From Undaria pinnatifida (taxonomy: Eukaryota > Sar > Phaeophyceae > Laminariales > Alariaceae): a stretch of DNA of 64,000 bases. The notes beneath the pieces are model-generated. The model searched no databases. It worked only from the letters and a program-made list of their open reading frames with translations, and was not told the origin of the DNA. Location of the stretch: contig JABAKD010000023.1 in assembly GCA_012845835.1 (NCBI GenBank), positions 23,561,108-23,625,107 on the forward strand, in the 5' to 3' direction. Of the stretch, positions 1 through 11,620 are shown in pieces (position 1 is the first letter of the stretch; the number at the start of each line of letters is the position of its first letter). The translations under genes and the position numbers were made by a program.

Positions 1-42
1 AGAGCCGATGTGACGTTTGTTGTATTGCAATTGATGTGGTCA

Positions 43-675
43 TTAGTTGGCCGCGACGGCGTTGAAGACGCCAGTGCCTGTGTACCTACCCCGCGTGCTT
101 TGTGCTAAGTCCATCAGCTTAACCTCTTCCCGCAACCTAGCCTTCATGGTGCCGGAGTTTCCAAGCTTGCCTACCCTGTCGAAACTCCTTGGCTCTACCA
201 TGAGGTCCGCTAGTCTTTTAGCCCTACTACGACAGACGAAAGTAAGCCCCGTGCAGGCCTCCTTCGGCCCCAAGTCTATGACGGCCTTCTCTAACGTCTG
301 CCCCTGTGATTTGTGCATAGTGATGGCCCAGCAGAGCCTCAACGACAGTTGCGTCCTGACCTGCGCTCCCCCGTCCTGCCAAGTAGTGTCTACGGGAGAA
401 ATCGGCACACACACCCTCTATATCTCTCCTGAGACGACCATTCCCCCCCTGAGTACCCTCTGAACTTGACGACAACGTAAAGGGGGAGGTTCGGCGGGGA
501 CGCGTCGTCTGCAAACACCAACTCGACGACTTGGCCTCGAATGCCGTTCACGAGTCTAACTTGTTCGTACAGATTCTTCGTGAGCATGACCTTGGTTCCC
601 TTAGCTAGGTAGAGGTCCCTCTCAAGTCCCTCCGCCGTGTCTGCTGTCGCCCTTCTGCCGTTGGCGCACGGACCG
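43..675 (-). pseudogene. PIF1-like DNA helicase, C-terminal fragment
   Basis: The minus strand encodes the C-terminal third of a PIF1-family superfamily 1B helicase. Reading from about 675 downwards, a segment with GTKVMLTKNL and RLVNGIRGQV (seen near 545-610) matches the family block before the last helicase motifs. The frame then changes near 410-460, and the next stretch contains WAITMHKSQGQTL, the motif V/VI signature. A tail rich in R, K and E follows, ending at a stop at about 43. No Walker A motif is present, so this is a fragment with at least one frameshift. PIF1 helicases occur as host genes, inside Helitrons and in large DNA elements. The HKSQGQTL context with VIDLG looks more like stand-alone PIF1 than a Helitron RepHel, but no element ends are visible to decide. 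Confidence 0.8.
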
Positions 676-859
676 AGTTTGGGTCAATCGCCAACGTCTC
701 TCCATGATGACCTACTCTCACCACGAGACAGCCGTAGATACACTCAGCAGACACACCCCTAACGAGCACACACTCCCCATGCCCGCGCTCCGCTGGCCAC
801 TATTGTCGCCCGCTGCGCCCGTTGTCTGTGTGCTGCCCGCCGTGTGAGCGCTGTGTGCT

Positions 860-971
860 GCTGTGCGTGTGCGTGTGTGTGCGTGTGCGTGTCCGTGTGC
901 GTGTGCGTGCATGCGCGTGCGCGTGCGCGTGCGCGTGTGCGTGTGCGTGTGCGTGTGCGTGTGTGTGTGTG
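860..971. repeat. GT/GC dinucleotide microsatellite
   Basis: Alternating purine-pyrimidine tract made of GTGCGT and GCGCGT blocks ending in pure GT. Open frames across it (His/Thr/Arg-rich or Val/Cys-rich) are products of the repeat, not genes. Such tracts can adopt Z-DNA. Confidence 0.95.
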
Positions 972-1836
972 ATTCCAGAATCCAGCGTGTATGCACGGTG
1001 CGCAGCCACCATCACAGCAGTGCAGTAGCGTATGCTGCTGCCTGGTTGTCGTTCCCTTGGTTAATGTTTCATGTTACAGCGCCCACGGCTCGCGACCGCT
1101 CTGATACCTAATGCCTTGATATTCGGTGCTTGGCACCCTTCCATCCTTGACATCTCTCGCCAGCTGCTGGTGTGCGTACAGTAATCCTGTTTTATTGGAT
1201 TTCTACTACTTACTCCTACTGCTGTACTTGCTTTCACCTGCTGTATTGACTACTTAGCTACGCACAGCGATCAAACCTTCACATTTATTCACGATCTGCT
1301 GCATGTTTGCTGGTAGGTTTGCAACTAAATCGTGACAGAATCCAGAGGACGGTTGCGCTCGATCATAACAGACGACCGATGAAACAGGGCCATAGACCGC
1401 CAAACGGCAAACTAATGCAGAAGTTCTGTCTCACTCCTGGTCCGCCCAGAAAGCCTCTACGCTGTGGTGACATCAAACGACGCCACCGCAGCCGCAAGAG
1501 TAGCGACCGTCATCGATGGAGCGACTGCGGCGGCATATGGTATAAGCTCTCGTCACCACCGAAGGAGCAGCCACTGTGGCCCCCGCAGGAGTAGGGGCCT
1601 CAGCACTAGGCACAGGATCAGACACGCTGTTGCTGACGACTAGGTATTCTACCTGTGTCGCTGTTGCTGTCGTCTCGTGTCTGTCATCTGAGAGCCCAGG
1701 ATCAAGAACATTTTGGTGGGATTTGCGAGGCATTTCCCACCATGGAATGAAGAAGCTAATTCATGCCCAAATCGAAATTATGCCGCATCCCGCATATTGA
1801 GCAAAAAAGCAGGAAATAACTCCCGGTTGACATACG
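972..1836. other. stretch with no recognisable gene
   Basis: Only short frames without family resemblance or codon regularity are seen. No terminal repeats or strong tandem repeats were found. Confidence 0.5.
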
Positions 1837-1970
1837 ACGCGAGCACAACCGACGCCGACTCCGGCAGGGTCGGGAGAGTTGAGCAAGCTGATGAACCTCC
1901 AGAAAACAGCGCGCCGAGAGGTGGACCTCGAGTAGTTATCCCGAAGACAACTCAAAACCTGGTCTTAATC
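1837..1970 (+). repeat. dispersed repeat family X, copy 1
   Basis: Shares a roughly 130-bp block with 11434-11575 (ACCGACGCCGAC, AGAGGTGGACCTC, CAAAACCTGGTCT) and, more weakly, with 2455-2615. All three end in the same 'CTCAAAACCTGGTCT' segment. The similarity is clear but diverged, so the family is old. Confidence 0.75.
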
Positions 1971-2039
1971 GGATCCAACAAAAATTGCGTCATCCGACAT
2001 ACAATGACGGACAACAGCAGCAGTAGCAGAAGCCCCCGC

Positions 2040-2330
2040 ACAACTCTTCTGTACGTGAAATTTCAACAACAGCAGGAGTGGCAATTGTGGCAGTTCAACA
2101 ACAGCAAGCGTCCCTTCCAGCATAATATGCATACGTTCATATTTTCACTTTGCCTTGAGCCGGTACATGAAGAGGGAAAAACAAAAGGAAAGTAAAAGAG
2201 GATCGGATAATATACACGGACCGAGGCTCGAACCCGAAGGAAATAAAACAAATAAATTAACTTGAAAAAAGAGAGTGAATTCACCGAGACTCGCGGCGAA
2301 CGATTAATAATCGTTCGGGGCTACCCTTCG
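2040..2330 (+). repeat. dispersed CAACAG-rich repeat, related to 5340-5520, 5690-5790 and 11085-11250
   Basis: The order ACAACTCTT..GTACGTGAA, CAACAACAGCA, AATATGCAT, TTCACTTTG, GCCGGTAC and GAGGCTCGAAC recurs at 5340-5550 and partly at 11085-11210. It is a non-coding interspersed unit of roughly 250 bp. Confidence 0.55.
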
Positions 2331-2361
2331 AGCTGCTAGCGTTGTACGATTACTACAGGGA

Positions 2362-2665
2362 CAACATTTAGTGTCTTACACGTACGACTATGCATACATA
2401 CGCACTTGACATTACGCCAGAAAGAATTAGCAAAAGACACGATCTTTTCAGCGGCTTTCACGACACGAAGGGAGAACGGCCAAGGCCGCCCCCGGCAGAG
2501 TTGGGAGGGGCGAGCATGGTGAGGCATTTCCAGGAAATAGCATGCCGAGAAGTACACTTTTACGCTCGTTTTACGCTCGTTTTATCTCGAAGACGGCTCA
2601 AAACCTGGTCTTAATCGGGCCTCTCTATCGGTGAGATGACTTGGCCAACATTTGTATACATATAT
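2362..2665 (+). repeat. dispersed repeat family X, copy 2
   Basis: Matches 11347-11610 in order: ATTTAGTGT, ACACGTACG, TTGACATT, ACACGAAG, then the CTCAAAACCTGGTCT end and GGCCAACAT..TATACAT. It is more degraded than copies 1 and 3. Confidence 0.65.
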
Positions 2666-2935
2666 ACAAGGGCTGCGCGTGGGTGCGTGGGTGCCGGCAC
2701 TCGCCGGAACCCATGCCTCGGGTAGGGCAGGGAAGGAGTTGGAATTGTTCCATCCGACACAAACAAAAAAATGAACTTGAAAGGAATGCCAAGAGTTTCA
2801 TCCGAAATCAACAGTTTGGCACATGTGCGGTACCGCAGTACATCAAAATGATGGAGAAATAACGCTTGCACTGGCTACGTGTACTTGTACATACTACGTA
2901 CACACTCGGATAATATGTGGGATCGTTCGTACTCA

Positions 2936-3724
2936 GACCGGTGAGAATGTAAGCCAAAAGTTTGAAATTTCCGAAGATCCCAGTCAAAATTTGCCTGGAC
3001 GGTCGCCTATGGGCCCAATTAAGTACAGTTTGTTTTTGGAACTTTCCAAATTCCGGATAAAATTGATTTATCGCGGCGATCTTGGCCAACATCAGCTTGA
3101 GACATTCTCAAGCAGATTGTGGATTAGACGGGTCGTAATTTCGTGTTCTCCACACACTTCGACGAAGTCATCGACAGCGTCGTGAACTCTGAACGTGGCG
3201 AGTTCGTTAGGGGCTCCGAATCCCTCTTGGTGTACAGCGCTCACTGTACGGCCGGTGATTTGCGGCGGGCGCCAATCAGGCTTCTGTTAAAAACACATTT
3301 AGCGGCTGGTGTGCAGAAAACTGAGCCTAAAACTCTTTAAAGTCTCCCAACGAGCAAAAAACAGAGTTTGAGAGGATGTGACGGAAGACCACAGGACAAC
3401 ACAGGCAAACTTTCATGCCCTAGGGCATGGACCGAGATGAACTAGTCAGCACTGTCACCTACACCCACATGACCTCGGAGCGAAAAGCAATGACCATGGG
3501 TTGTCTCTATCTCGAGATGGAAGGTCAACCGTGTTTGTTGGACAACGTTGATCAAGGCTTGACGAAAACTAGACAAATTGACCTGTTGGACCGCATGACC
3601 CAAAAAAGAGCCAGAAAAAAAAAATATTAATCGTTCTTCCTCCATAGCGACGTTACCCGGAATATTTCAGCAACTAACCTCAAAAAAAAGTTTGGAAACG
3701 TTTTGGCCAAATTATCGGCTTTCC
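2936..3724 (+). mobile_element. 800-bp Harbinger-like MITE family, copy A (one end lost)
   Basis: Homologous over its length to the complements of 21227-22030 and 62527-63324. The left end starts GACCGGTGAGAATG, equivalent to the terminal inverted repeat of the other copies (GACCxxTGACAATGGAA). On the right, homology stops at about 3724 inside the inverted repeat, so the last dozen bases are lost or diverged and no target duplication is visible. The family carries a frame of about 100 codons that is open in copy C but interrupted in this copy. It resembles no transposase I know. Confidence 0.8.
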
Positions 3725-5239
3725 AGCAGTGTTCCACCACGATGGCCTCTGCAACGCAGCAATCGACGACGAAATAAGCCTTCTCACGTACCACGAACCA
3801 CCCAACACAACGAGCAGGAGACAGAAGCAGCAGCAGAGCAATATATGGATGGTACCATGGTGGTAGTAGCTGGTAGCACCTACTAAAAGCACGCGTGTGT
3901 GATACGCCATCACCCGCAGCGAGCTGCCGACTCCACGATGTACAAAATCTTAGTCGAGCCACTTGATCGCTACCAGTATTTTCCCTACTAGGTGACATAT
4001 GACTGCATAATGTATATGAGCCTACGAGTACGTACAAAACCTGTTTTCGTGATTTTTGGCTTGCCGCGACGAGAAGAACCCGCAAAACAAAAGCAGCAGC
4101 AGCAGCAACAGGGACAGTACCACTGGCAGTTGCGCGAGCCGCGACGACACCAACCTGGCCTCGGTCAACTCCGAAGATCACCGAGACAGGCGATGCATCG
4201 CGCGGCGCCTCTCCTCGGACGATCCAAACTGCATTCTTCTTTTTTTGGTCCGACTCTACTTTTTTGGCCCGACTGATGCTCTTTTTTTGTCAGTTTTTCC
4301 GACCAGGCGTCGTTACTTCGTTTAATGTTCCATCTTGCTACATGTTCCTTGCTAACCACAACGCTGCGATTCAGCCGCATCCATCCGACGAAAGGCGCTG
4401 GAACTGCTGTATACAAGCTGGGGGAATCTTTGCTGCTACCGAAGCGTGCTGTGCGGGGTGCACACCGCTGTGTGCTGGTCGTTGTGCACACCGCTTGCTT
4501 GTGTTGTTGGTTGTTCCCTTGTTGTTGCCTTGACTGTTCTTTTTCAACGGCCACGTGATTTTCCTCGTGATGCTACTGGTGCTGATGGTGCTGCAACTGG
4601 GTGTAGTTCTCGACGCACCTTATACATCCGAGTCTTTCGGACAAAGTCAGATGCCAATAATGTTGTTTGTATCCAAGCAAACTGTCCTTTTGGGAGCGAC
4701 AAATTGCATTAGACGCGTTCATGGTTCACGGGGTGGCATTCAACGGAGCACGAAGGGTGCGGGGCGTTCAAAACGATTCTCTCGCCACAGCAACACTGTG
4801 AAAAAATGTGGAGTACATCTACCGTCAATACTCACTCGACGATGGACCGCGAAGAAACATGGACAGCGACTCTACTGAGCAGCAACGCAAAGAGCTGACA
4901 AAATGCAATTCCTACCACTGCAATTATACTATACAAAAGTTACCCCTTTGTATTTGCGCACTACCAATCCCCCTGTCAAGATTCGAAAAATGTTCGAGCA
5001 TGCTACCCAAAATCCAAGATCGCGCCAACTTCTCGCTTGTCTCTCTCAGCCCCCGCACGCGTTTACGGTGAGGTAAGCAGGGGGAACGAAAGGCGAGGGG
5101 CGTTCAAGCCTATCCTCGAAGAGAGCGCTCGAAGAAATAAAAAAACCCTCGATATATTGCAAGTGTCGAGATTCCGATACTGAAGCCGACACGGTAAAAA
5201 AATATTTCCGACGCATGGTCTAGGATTTGTCATACATTA
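3725..5239. other. stretch with no recognisable gene
   Basis: Holds short CAG runs (about 4093-4110) and a T-rich patch at 4225-4300 with repeated TTTTTTGGTCCGACT-like words that also occur at 32400-32610. The longest frame (4165-4554, minus) has biased Gln/Arg composition and no domain I recognise, so I do not call it a gene. Confidence 0.45.
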
Positions 5240-5803
5240 CTATATATACAACAACAGCAAGTAGCAGCAGCAGTCCAAAGACAAACAATGGCAAGCCGTA
5301 GACATACAGAATACACACATAAACATCAGCAGCAACGCCGTACAACTCTTGCATGTGTGTCAATTCAACAACTGAAACTGCAACCAGCATGGCGCAGCAG
5401 CGGCTGCACCGTCAATCTGACAAACAGCAAGCAGTATCCAGTCCAGTGTAGTATGCAAAAAAGCGTACGTTCACTTTGGGCGGGTACCCGGTACATAGAG
5501 ACAAAAAATCAAATCCACTATGAAGGACTAACGTAATACCGGGTACACATCGAGGCTCAGACACAAACGTAATGAAAAAACACACACTTGAAAAAAACGA
5601 GCTAAAACAGCAGAAGCGCGGCAGTCCATCGTCAAACGGCAAGCCGTAGGAAAGTACAGTATACACACAGTAACAGCAGCAGCAACGCCCCACAAACCCT
5701 TATGTGCGTGAATTTTCAACAACAGCAAGCTGCAGCTTGACAGCACCAGCAGTACGACAAACAGCAAGCATTACATTGTGTAATATGCATAAAGAATGCC
5801 TTG
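5240..5803. repeat. tandem pair of about 360-bp CAACAGCA-rich units
   Basis: The block GGCAAGCCGTAG, ACACACA, CAGCAGCAACGCC, CAACAA, GACAAACAGCAAGCA occurs at 5290-5435 and again at 5638-5772. The second unit is interrupted on its right by the Ty3 element starting at 5804. Confidence 0.7.
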
Positions 5804-6071
5804 TGTACCGACCCGCGCGACCGCGGGCACGGTGGTGTCAGTTCCGAGGACTTCCCCTCATAGGCTCGGAGTGCGCTTGTCCACGATGCAATCGTCCGTT
5901 CGCTGTCACACGGGGAAGTGACATGCCATCGGCCATGGACCTTCCCGTTTGTACCACAAGATATCAACAGCTCACAAAAAACGCCAATAATGACAGTTGA
6001 ACTCCGTAACAAAATGTATCCAACCATTCTATGTACGGTAAATTGCTCAAAAACACGGCCACAGCGGTACA
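5804..6071 (-). repeat. 3' LTR of the 5.8-9.5 kb Ty3 element
   Basis: Starts TGTACC and ends GGTACA, forming a short terminal inverted repeat. Homologous throughout to 9200-9471. Confidence 0.85.
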
Positions 6072-6500
6072 GCACCCTCGAAGAGCCCATCTCGGGCTAC
6101 CAACCACAAGTTGGCTCAGACCGAGTAGCTTTGATAAGCATAGCTGTCCGTACGTTGGGCAATGGTCAAGTTAAAAAAATCCCGGTCAATGTCACCACCA
6201 TCTAAGATCTACCACGTTTACTGAGCGTGAACAACGATTGCTCAGCAACCGTGTCATCACCACCAATGCATCTTCGAGCAAGCCACGCACCACGCGTCAC
6301 ACCTCCAATTGCGCATGTAACTTGCCGAAACCCAGACCACACACGAAATGTGTACTCCAGTACAACAGTCAACCGTAAAACGGAAGCATCAGCGCCGGGC
6401 ATGCTCTGTCCACTCACAGCCTCGATGAACCGCCAGCTTTGGCTGTGTCAGGTGCCATCAGCGCCCTGCGCAGAAATTCCAAGCCAGAAAAAAAACGTAA

Positions 6501-6800
6501 TTAAAAAATTAGATAAAACCGGAAATCAGCAAAACAGAATTCGAGATGCCCCCCCAAACCACAATATGACCGAAAACGCAGCCCAAACCACTGTACGGAT
6601 CCCCGCTTCTGATCCGTCTTCAGCCGCAGCGCCTTGAGCTCTTTTCGCAGCACTGCCGTCGCGCCATCAAACAGGCGCGACACCGGCTCCCAGGTGCTCT
6701 CCGCCTCCTCCGGCCCTTCCGAGGCCACCTTGACGACAAACTCGTCGTCACTCCCGAGCGGCGGTCGGGGCAAGACTTTGCCGCACTCCACCGCAGGCGA
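6501..6800 (-). pseudogene. chromodomain part of the Ty3 element
   Basis: Contains DEFVVKVASEG followed by STWEPVSRLFDGA and a K/E/L-rich helix, which fits a chromo-type fold (strand, tryptophan, C-terminal helix) as found after integrase in chromoviruses. Such domains are thought to guide integration to marked chromatin. Fossil. Confidence 0.6.
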
Positions 6801-7230
6801 TTGCGTTCAGGTGGGAGCTTCGCCCTCACCACCCTTGCCCCTGAATGAAACCGGACCGCCACAGGCTCTTGCGTGCAGGTGGGTCACCCGACAACGCCCG
6901 AAATAACGCGTCAAGCAAGGTGCGTGCGAAAAACGATATTGCGCAGCATCTTGGCACATTCCAGCGGGGAGCCATGGTCAGCAGCGCTATCGACAGCCGT
7001 CTCCAACACGCCCACACGATCCCGCATTTCCACCTCGGAATCCTGGTATATCATGGGTCATTGAGACGGCAGCGTCAGTGCGATCTCATCGTCCACGTCG
7101 CCTGGCGCGTCACCGCCTGGCAGGAACGCTGTGACAGCCGTCGCCGCTCGCAGCACAGCACCATCGTTGGGCTCGCCCCCAGAACGAGCTGTAAGCTTCA
7201 TCCCAGCGCTATTTTGAAGTCCTTGTGCCT

Positions 7231-7600
7231 TCAGTACAGAGGCCTTGAGCTGCGCCATGAAGTCGATACCAGTTTCTCTCTCAGTGTTTTCTGCCCGATG
7301 ATAACCACATCGCCTCCCCCAGGGAGCACGATAAACGGCATGGTAAATCGGACTGGTCCCCATGGTACTTCGACCGTTAAGTGGAGCGGACACGATTGCG
7401 TCTCAATATCACACTCCTGGCCCAACGTCATCACACGCGCATGCCCAACAAACGCCTGCGTTAACGCGGCTTGTGTCACCCCCGGCTGTCCCCGCAGGGC
7501 CTATACCAGCTCCTCCGACATTGCTGTGATGTTTAAACCCGAATCCATGAGCACCTTGACTTCAGCAGCCGCGAAAGCACCGGGAACCGCAAGACGCCCC
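7231..7600 (-). pseudogene. retropepsin-like protease part of the Ty3 element
   Basis: A VLMDSGLNI-type segment fits the aspartic protease active site. It is followed by a strand-rich stretch with PFIVLPGGGD and VIIGQKTL, equivalent to the conserved IxG(M/Q)xxL end of retropepsins. Fossil. Confidence 0.7.
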
Positions 7601-7884
7601 GCGAGATACTGCGTCAGGCCCTCCACATGCGGTTCGTTCTGTGGCGAATCCACGATCGTGCCACCACATCTGCCAGGCTACACGACCGCGACACGCCCGG
7701 AATAAAGGGTGCTGGAATTCCCACGCCACTGCTGTAACACGGTCGCCGGCGGCTGCACCGTAACGGAGTGAAGAACTGGTGTTGCATTCTGTGGCATAGC
7801 GCTTTGGGAAACCTGGTACTGCACCGTCTCGGTGAGCCCGTTATCCACTGACACCATATTCTCCCTCGGCACGCGAATGTACAT

Positions 7885-9160
7885 TTAGTCGTCGTCATTC
7901 TGCGTAGACGCTTCAGACGCAGCAGGTTCGGTCTTCATAACCACCGATTTTGAGGCGGTCTGGTACCCACTAGCTCGAGGGGTGGCAGACGCAGGGGCGT
8001 CCCAGTTGTCTTGCTCCGGGTAAGCTGAGCGAGACCATCTGGGGACTGCTGTTCCGGTATAGGGGTCTGGTCGTGGCTCTGGCCATGGACGCCTTTCCCC
8101 GTTTTCCCCTGATGCCTTTGGGGGCAGCCCCACTGCTTGTGTCCCTGCTTGCCACGTACGAAACACTGGGTGTTATCGTACCGGCATTCCGCTCTGATTT
8201 CACACCTCACACCAGCAGCCTTGGCATTCTCGCGTGAGTCGTGCCCGTCAGCAGCACTCCCCTGCGGCTTGGGCCCCGCAGCAACTATCGACCTAGCGTC
8301 AGGCTGTTTTGCCGTTTGCCGACGTTCAGCATCATTGGCCTTAATTACAGCTTGGTCCCATTGCTGCTTGGCAATAATGTTGAACAACGCGTCAGGGTCA
8401 TGCGTTACGAAATCGAAACACACTTTCTTTTCCACCTTGAGGCGGGACTCGAGTGGCTCGATTCCCGTCGCAATTGCCTCAATCAGCAACGTTCCATGCT
8501 TTAGCGTGTACTGCCGACCGTCGGGCCTGACCACCTTCGTGAGCCCGCTGTTAGCAAGGTATTTCCGCAGGGCACCTTTTTACATGAACCCCCTGCTATT
8601 TACCGGTACGCTAGCATCCATCTTCAGCACACGAGCACACGGAATATCTGGCGGCAAAAATCCTCATCACTCGGCTGCTGTATACCAACGCCAGCAAACC
8701 GTTTGAGCCCTTGCATTAGCTCCTCCACGGAGACGTCGACCCAGGGCTTGCCATCGTAGAACTCATTAGCCGCCATCATTTGGGTCGCCGAATCTACCAG
8801 CTCTCGCCTCTTCGCGAGTCCCCGGTATCCTCCATCTTGGTATGTGATATGCATCTGCTGCTCGGACTCCGAGTGCGCAAAGAGAAATTCACGCATATCT
8901 GCGAAGGTTACAACATTACCACCCAACCTATTAATAGGTGGTCTGTCTCCTCCCATCGTCACTTTGATTTCCGGCTTCAGCGCGCCACCGACACAGCCTC
9001 CACCTCAAGGGTTGCCCCAACTTGCATAATGAACTCCGCCAGTGCCCTGCGCTCGCGCTCCTCTTGCTGCCTTAGGGTTTTCTTCCATTGCTTTCGGCTG
9101 GTGTCCAACGCCAACACGCAAAGCACTGCTTTCCGGCCTCCGAAAAGAAAATTGGTCACG
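7885..9160 (-). pseudogene. gag region of the Ty3 element
   Basis: Helical gag-like frames (for example 8624-8962 and 7935-8534). The latter ends in a basic region with CFVRGKQGHKQWGCP, a C..GH....C zinc-knuckle-like patch typical of nucleocapsid. Position next to the 5' LTR and upstream of protease supports the call. Fossil. Confidence 0.7.
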
Positions 9161-9199
9161 TTTTGAGCAGTAAGCAGAACTTACCCAATTCAATTGAAT

Positions 9200-9471
9200 T
9201 GTACCGACTCGTGCGACCGCGGGCCTGGTGGTATCAGCTCCGAGGACATCCCCTCGTAGGCTCGGAGTGCGTTAGTCCAAGATGCAATAGTCCGTTCGTT
9301 ATCGCAAGGGGAAGTGACTTGCCGTCAGCCATGGGCCTACCCGTTCGTATCACAAGATCTCAAGAGTTCACAAGAAACGCCAAGAATGACAGTGGAACTC
9401 CCTAAGTCAATGTATTCAACCATTCTATATATGTACGGTAAATGACCCAAAGACACGACCACAGCTGCACA
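9200..9471 (-). repeat. 5' LTR of the 5.8-9.5 kb Ty3 element
   Basis: Homologous to 5804-6071. Begins TGTACC, ends TGCACA and is followed by CTTG, which matches the bases before the other LTR. Confidence 0.85.
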
Positions 9472-9475
9472 CTTG

Positions 9476-10019
9476 GGATACAATACATATATAGCAGTTG
9501 CTCTTTGTAGGAGGCGTATGCATTCTAAAAAAGATGAATCATCTAGATACCTCTAAAATATGCCACTTGGCTTGCCATGTCATCTACACTGATAAACAAA
9601 ATTATAATGTTACATTACAAAATTATTTCAACATCGTCAACTGTAAGTTTTTTGTTAATACCGTTATTGTCGTTGATAATGTTTTACTACTGCATGTATC
9701 CTTATTATATAATACGCTATCATCGGAGTAGTAGTGATGTCCAAAGGGATCGTACAAAGCATTCGGTTTCAGTATTCGTTTCGCGTGACCCGCTATACCG
9801 TTCACCACCCGCCCCCCAGCGAACGCACGCCCGTGCCACGCCCACCTCACACGTTGCCCCTCCGTGTCTCCGGCGACACAACGGCGGACGTTTCCCAACT
9901 CGGCGAGCGGGGAGCGTGAAAAGCCTCTCCGGGGACAACTCGCGCTCTCCCCCGGAAGTCGGAGAATCGTCAGAAAGTGCAAATCCCCACCCCACCCAGC
10001 TCTACTGCTACTGCTGCAT
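9476..10019. other. stretch with no recognisable gene
   Basis: AT-rich first half, then a GC-rich patch at 9780-9970. Frames are short and show no family features. Confidence 0.4.
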
Positions 10020-10640
10020 TGCGGGCTGTGTTGTGCTGCGTTGGGGATTGGTCGGCACGTACTGCTGCACTGCTGTTGTAGTGCTGTGGTGGGTAGGTCG
10101 GTGGGTGGGTGGTGGGCTGTGGGTACTAGGTGGTGGCGGCTCGCTCGTTCCCCAAGATCGCTCCCCGAGATGGCGGGGGTTCGTAAAACAAAACAACCTT
10201 CCCACGTTTCTTACCACGTCCTAAAGACTATGGGAGAACCAACCAAATGTTCCTCGCGTACCGGTATACTGCCGTACCTGCTGCTGCACGGCTGTACTGT
10301 TGTAGTCCGTTGGTCGGCGGGTAGTGGGTAGGTAGTGGGTGCATTGGGTGATGCCTGGCGGGTTGGTTGATCGTTTCGTGCATGGGTTCATTGTTTCAGG
10401 ATGTGGGGTGACCCTTTTTCGGGTACTGGTTTACTACTGCCGTACGTGCTGCTGCACTCCTGTGCTGCTGTGCAGTACGATCGACTTACTACTGTACGTA
10501 CTGCTGCACTGCTGTACTGCTGTAGGGGGTTGGTCGGTGGGTGGTGGGTGGGTGGTGGGTAGGTGGTGGGTGCAATGGATGGTGCCTGGTGGCTTGCTGG
10601 ATCTTTTCGTACGTGGGTGACTTTTTTGTTGCTGTAGGGG
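10020..10640. repeat. G-rich tandem repeat, three units
   Basis: Three diverged units, each with a GCTGCACTGCTGT-type block followed by a GGTNGGTGGGTGGTGGG run, at about 10050-10150, 10270-10400 and 10490-10640. The GGGT runs on the plus strand could form G-quadruplexes. Confidence 0.75.
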
Positions 10641-10848
10641 TTGGCCCTATTTTTGCAATTACTTTTTTTTCTCCGCTATACCGGCCGGCAACTGGCATAC
10701 TTCAGCCTTGAGTACCACTAGTTTAACGTATGTATATTGCTGTTAACACTGACGAATCGTCACAACTTTCTACCTTGGGATGTACGTGTATGTTGAGCCA
10801 CCATTATAACAAATTGCTGTTGTTGATGTTCACGCTGACAACTTGTAT

Positions 10849-10945
10849 ATATTTTTAATCCTCCAGCGGATGACGAAAAATAAAGATCAAGCTCACCACA
10901 GCCCAACGTGTTTTTCATACACGTCGTGAGTCGATTTAACTCAAA
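10849..10945 (-). mobile_element. ultra-short SINE-like retroposon, copy 1
   Basis: On the minus strand it begins at TTGAGTTAAATCGAC, continues to a CATCC..GGAT hairpin and ends in an A/T-rich tail. It is flanked by TGTAT at 10844-10848 and 10946-10950. Homologous to 22082-22177 and 44941-45047. Confidence 0.8.
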
Positions 10946-11263
10946 TGTATTCGCAATCCAACTGACAACATCCGTACGTATTAGGAGGCATATGTATTCA
11001 ACGGCAGGATCTGTACAAACGAGCGGCTGGTGTATTATGCAGCTTGCAATGATGACGTGCTAAGAACAAGTTATAAATATTACTATGTTCACTTTGGGCC
11101 GGTACCCGGCACGCAAAGAGCAAAAATAAACGTACGCAACTCCAAAAACAAAACTAAAAACGTAACATAGCAGCATTGGTTGAATACGCATCAAGGCTCG
11201 AACATAAACAGGAGCAAAAACAAAGAAAATAAAACACCATGAAAAACAAGAAAATATATTTGC

Positions 11264-11336
11264 GATAATTTTCGAACCCGCGACTGGTGAACACGAAATT
11301 TGACGGTCTAACTGCCGAACTACTACACCACCGCCT
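11264..11336 (-). repeat. tRNA-like segment next to family X copy 3
   Basis: On the minus strand, GGTGTAGTAGTTCGGCAG resembles a tRNA A-box region and GCGGGTTCGAA a B box, about 45 bases apart. The acceptor and T stems do not pair well, so this is a tRNA-derived relic (SINE-like), not a working tRNA. Confidence 0.5.
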
Positions 11337-11346
11337 TTGTTGAAAA

Positions 11347-11620
11347 GAGAATTTAGTGTTTTTACACGTACGGCTTCGCATTTGACATTTCGGAACCAAA
11401 AATATGCAAAAAGTGATATTTGCGTAGGCCACTACAACACGAAGCGAGCACGACCGACGCCGACCCCGGCAAAGTCGGGAAAGTCGAGAAGCTGAGGAAC
11501 CTCCAGCAAACAGCGCGCAGAGAGGTGGACCTCAGCTCGAGTTATCTAGAAGACAACTCAAAACCTGGTCTAAATAAAAGCCTTCGGCCGCTCTCGTGCG
11601 AGGGCCAACATAACTATACA
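11347..11620 (+). repeat. dispersed repeat family X, copy 3
   Basis: Best-preserved copy. It matches 2362-2665 in its first part and 1837-1970 in its second, ending in CTCAAAACCTGGTCTAA and GGCCAACAT. Confidence 0.75.

Larger units (their letters stand above)
5804..9471 (-). mobile_element. Ty3/Gypsy LTR retrotransposon with chromodomain, broken
   Basis: Two direct repeats of about 270 bp (5804-6071 and 9200-9471) both begin TGTACC and end in CA, and the 4-bp sequence CTTG abuts both outer ends (5800-5803 and 9472-9475). Coding parts lie on the minus strand, in order from the right: gag with a zinc-knuckle-like patch, a retropepsin region and a chromodomain. A chromodomain after the polyprotein places it with chromoviruses (Ty3/Gypsy). 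The element is broken in several ways and not whole. The LTRs differ at clearly more than one base in ten by eye, so the insertion is old. Confidence 0.85.

Noticed and set aside
1-675. Helitron
   Set aside because: The helicase motifs fit PIF1, but no Rep domain, TC start or CTRR hairpin end could be seen; kept as a PIF1 fragment only.
718-1111. Open frames rich in His/Thr or Val/Cys/Arg
   Set aside because: They translate the GT/GC microsatellite in every frame; no gene.
4165-4554. 129-codon minus-strand frame
   Set aside because: Low-complexity composition, no family features, antisense to repeat-like words.
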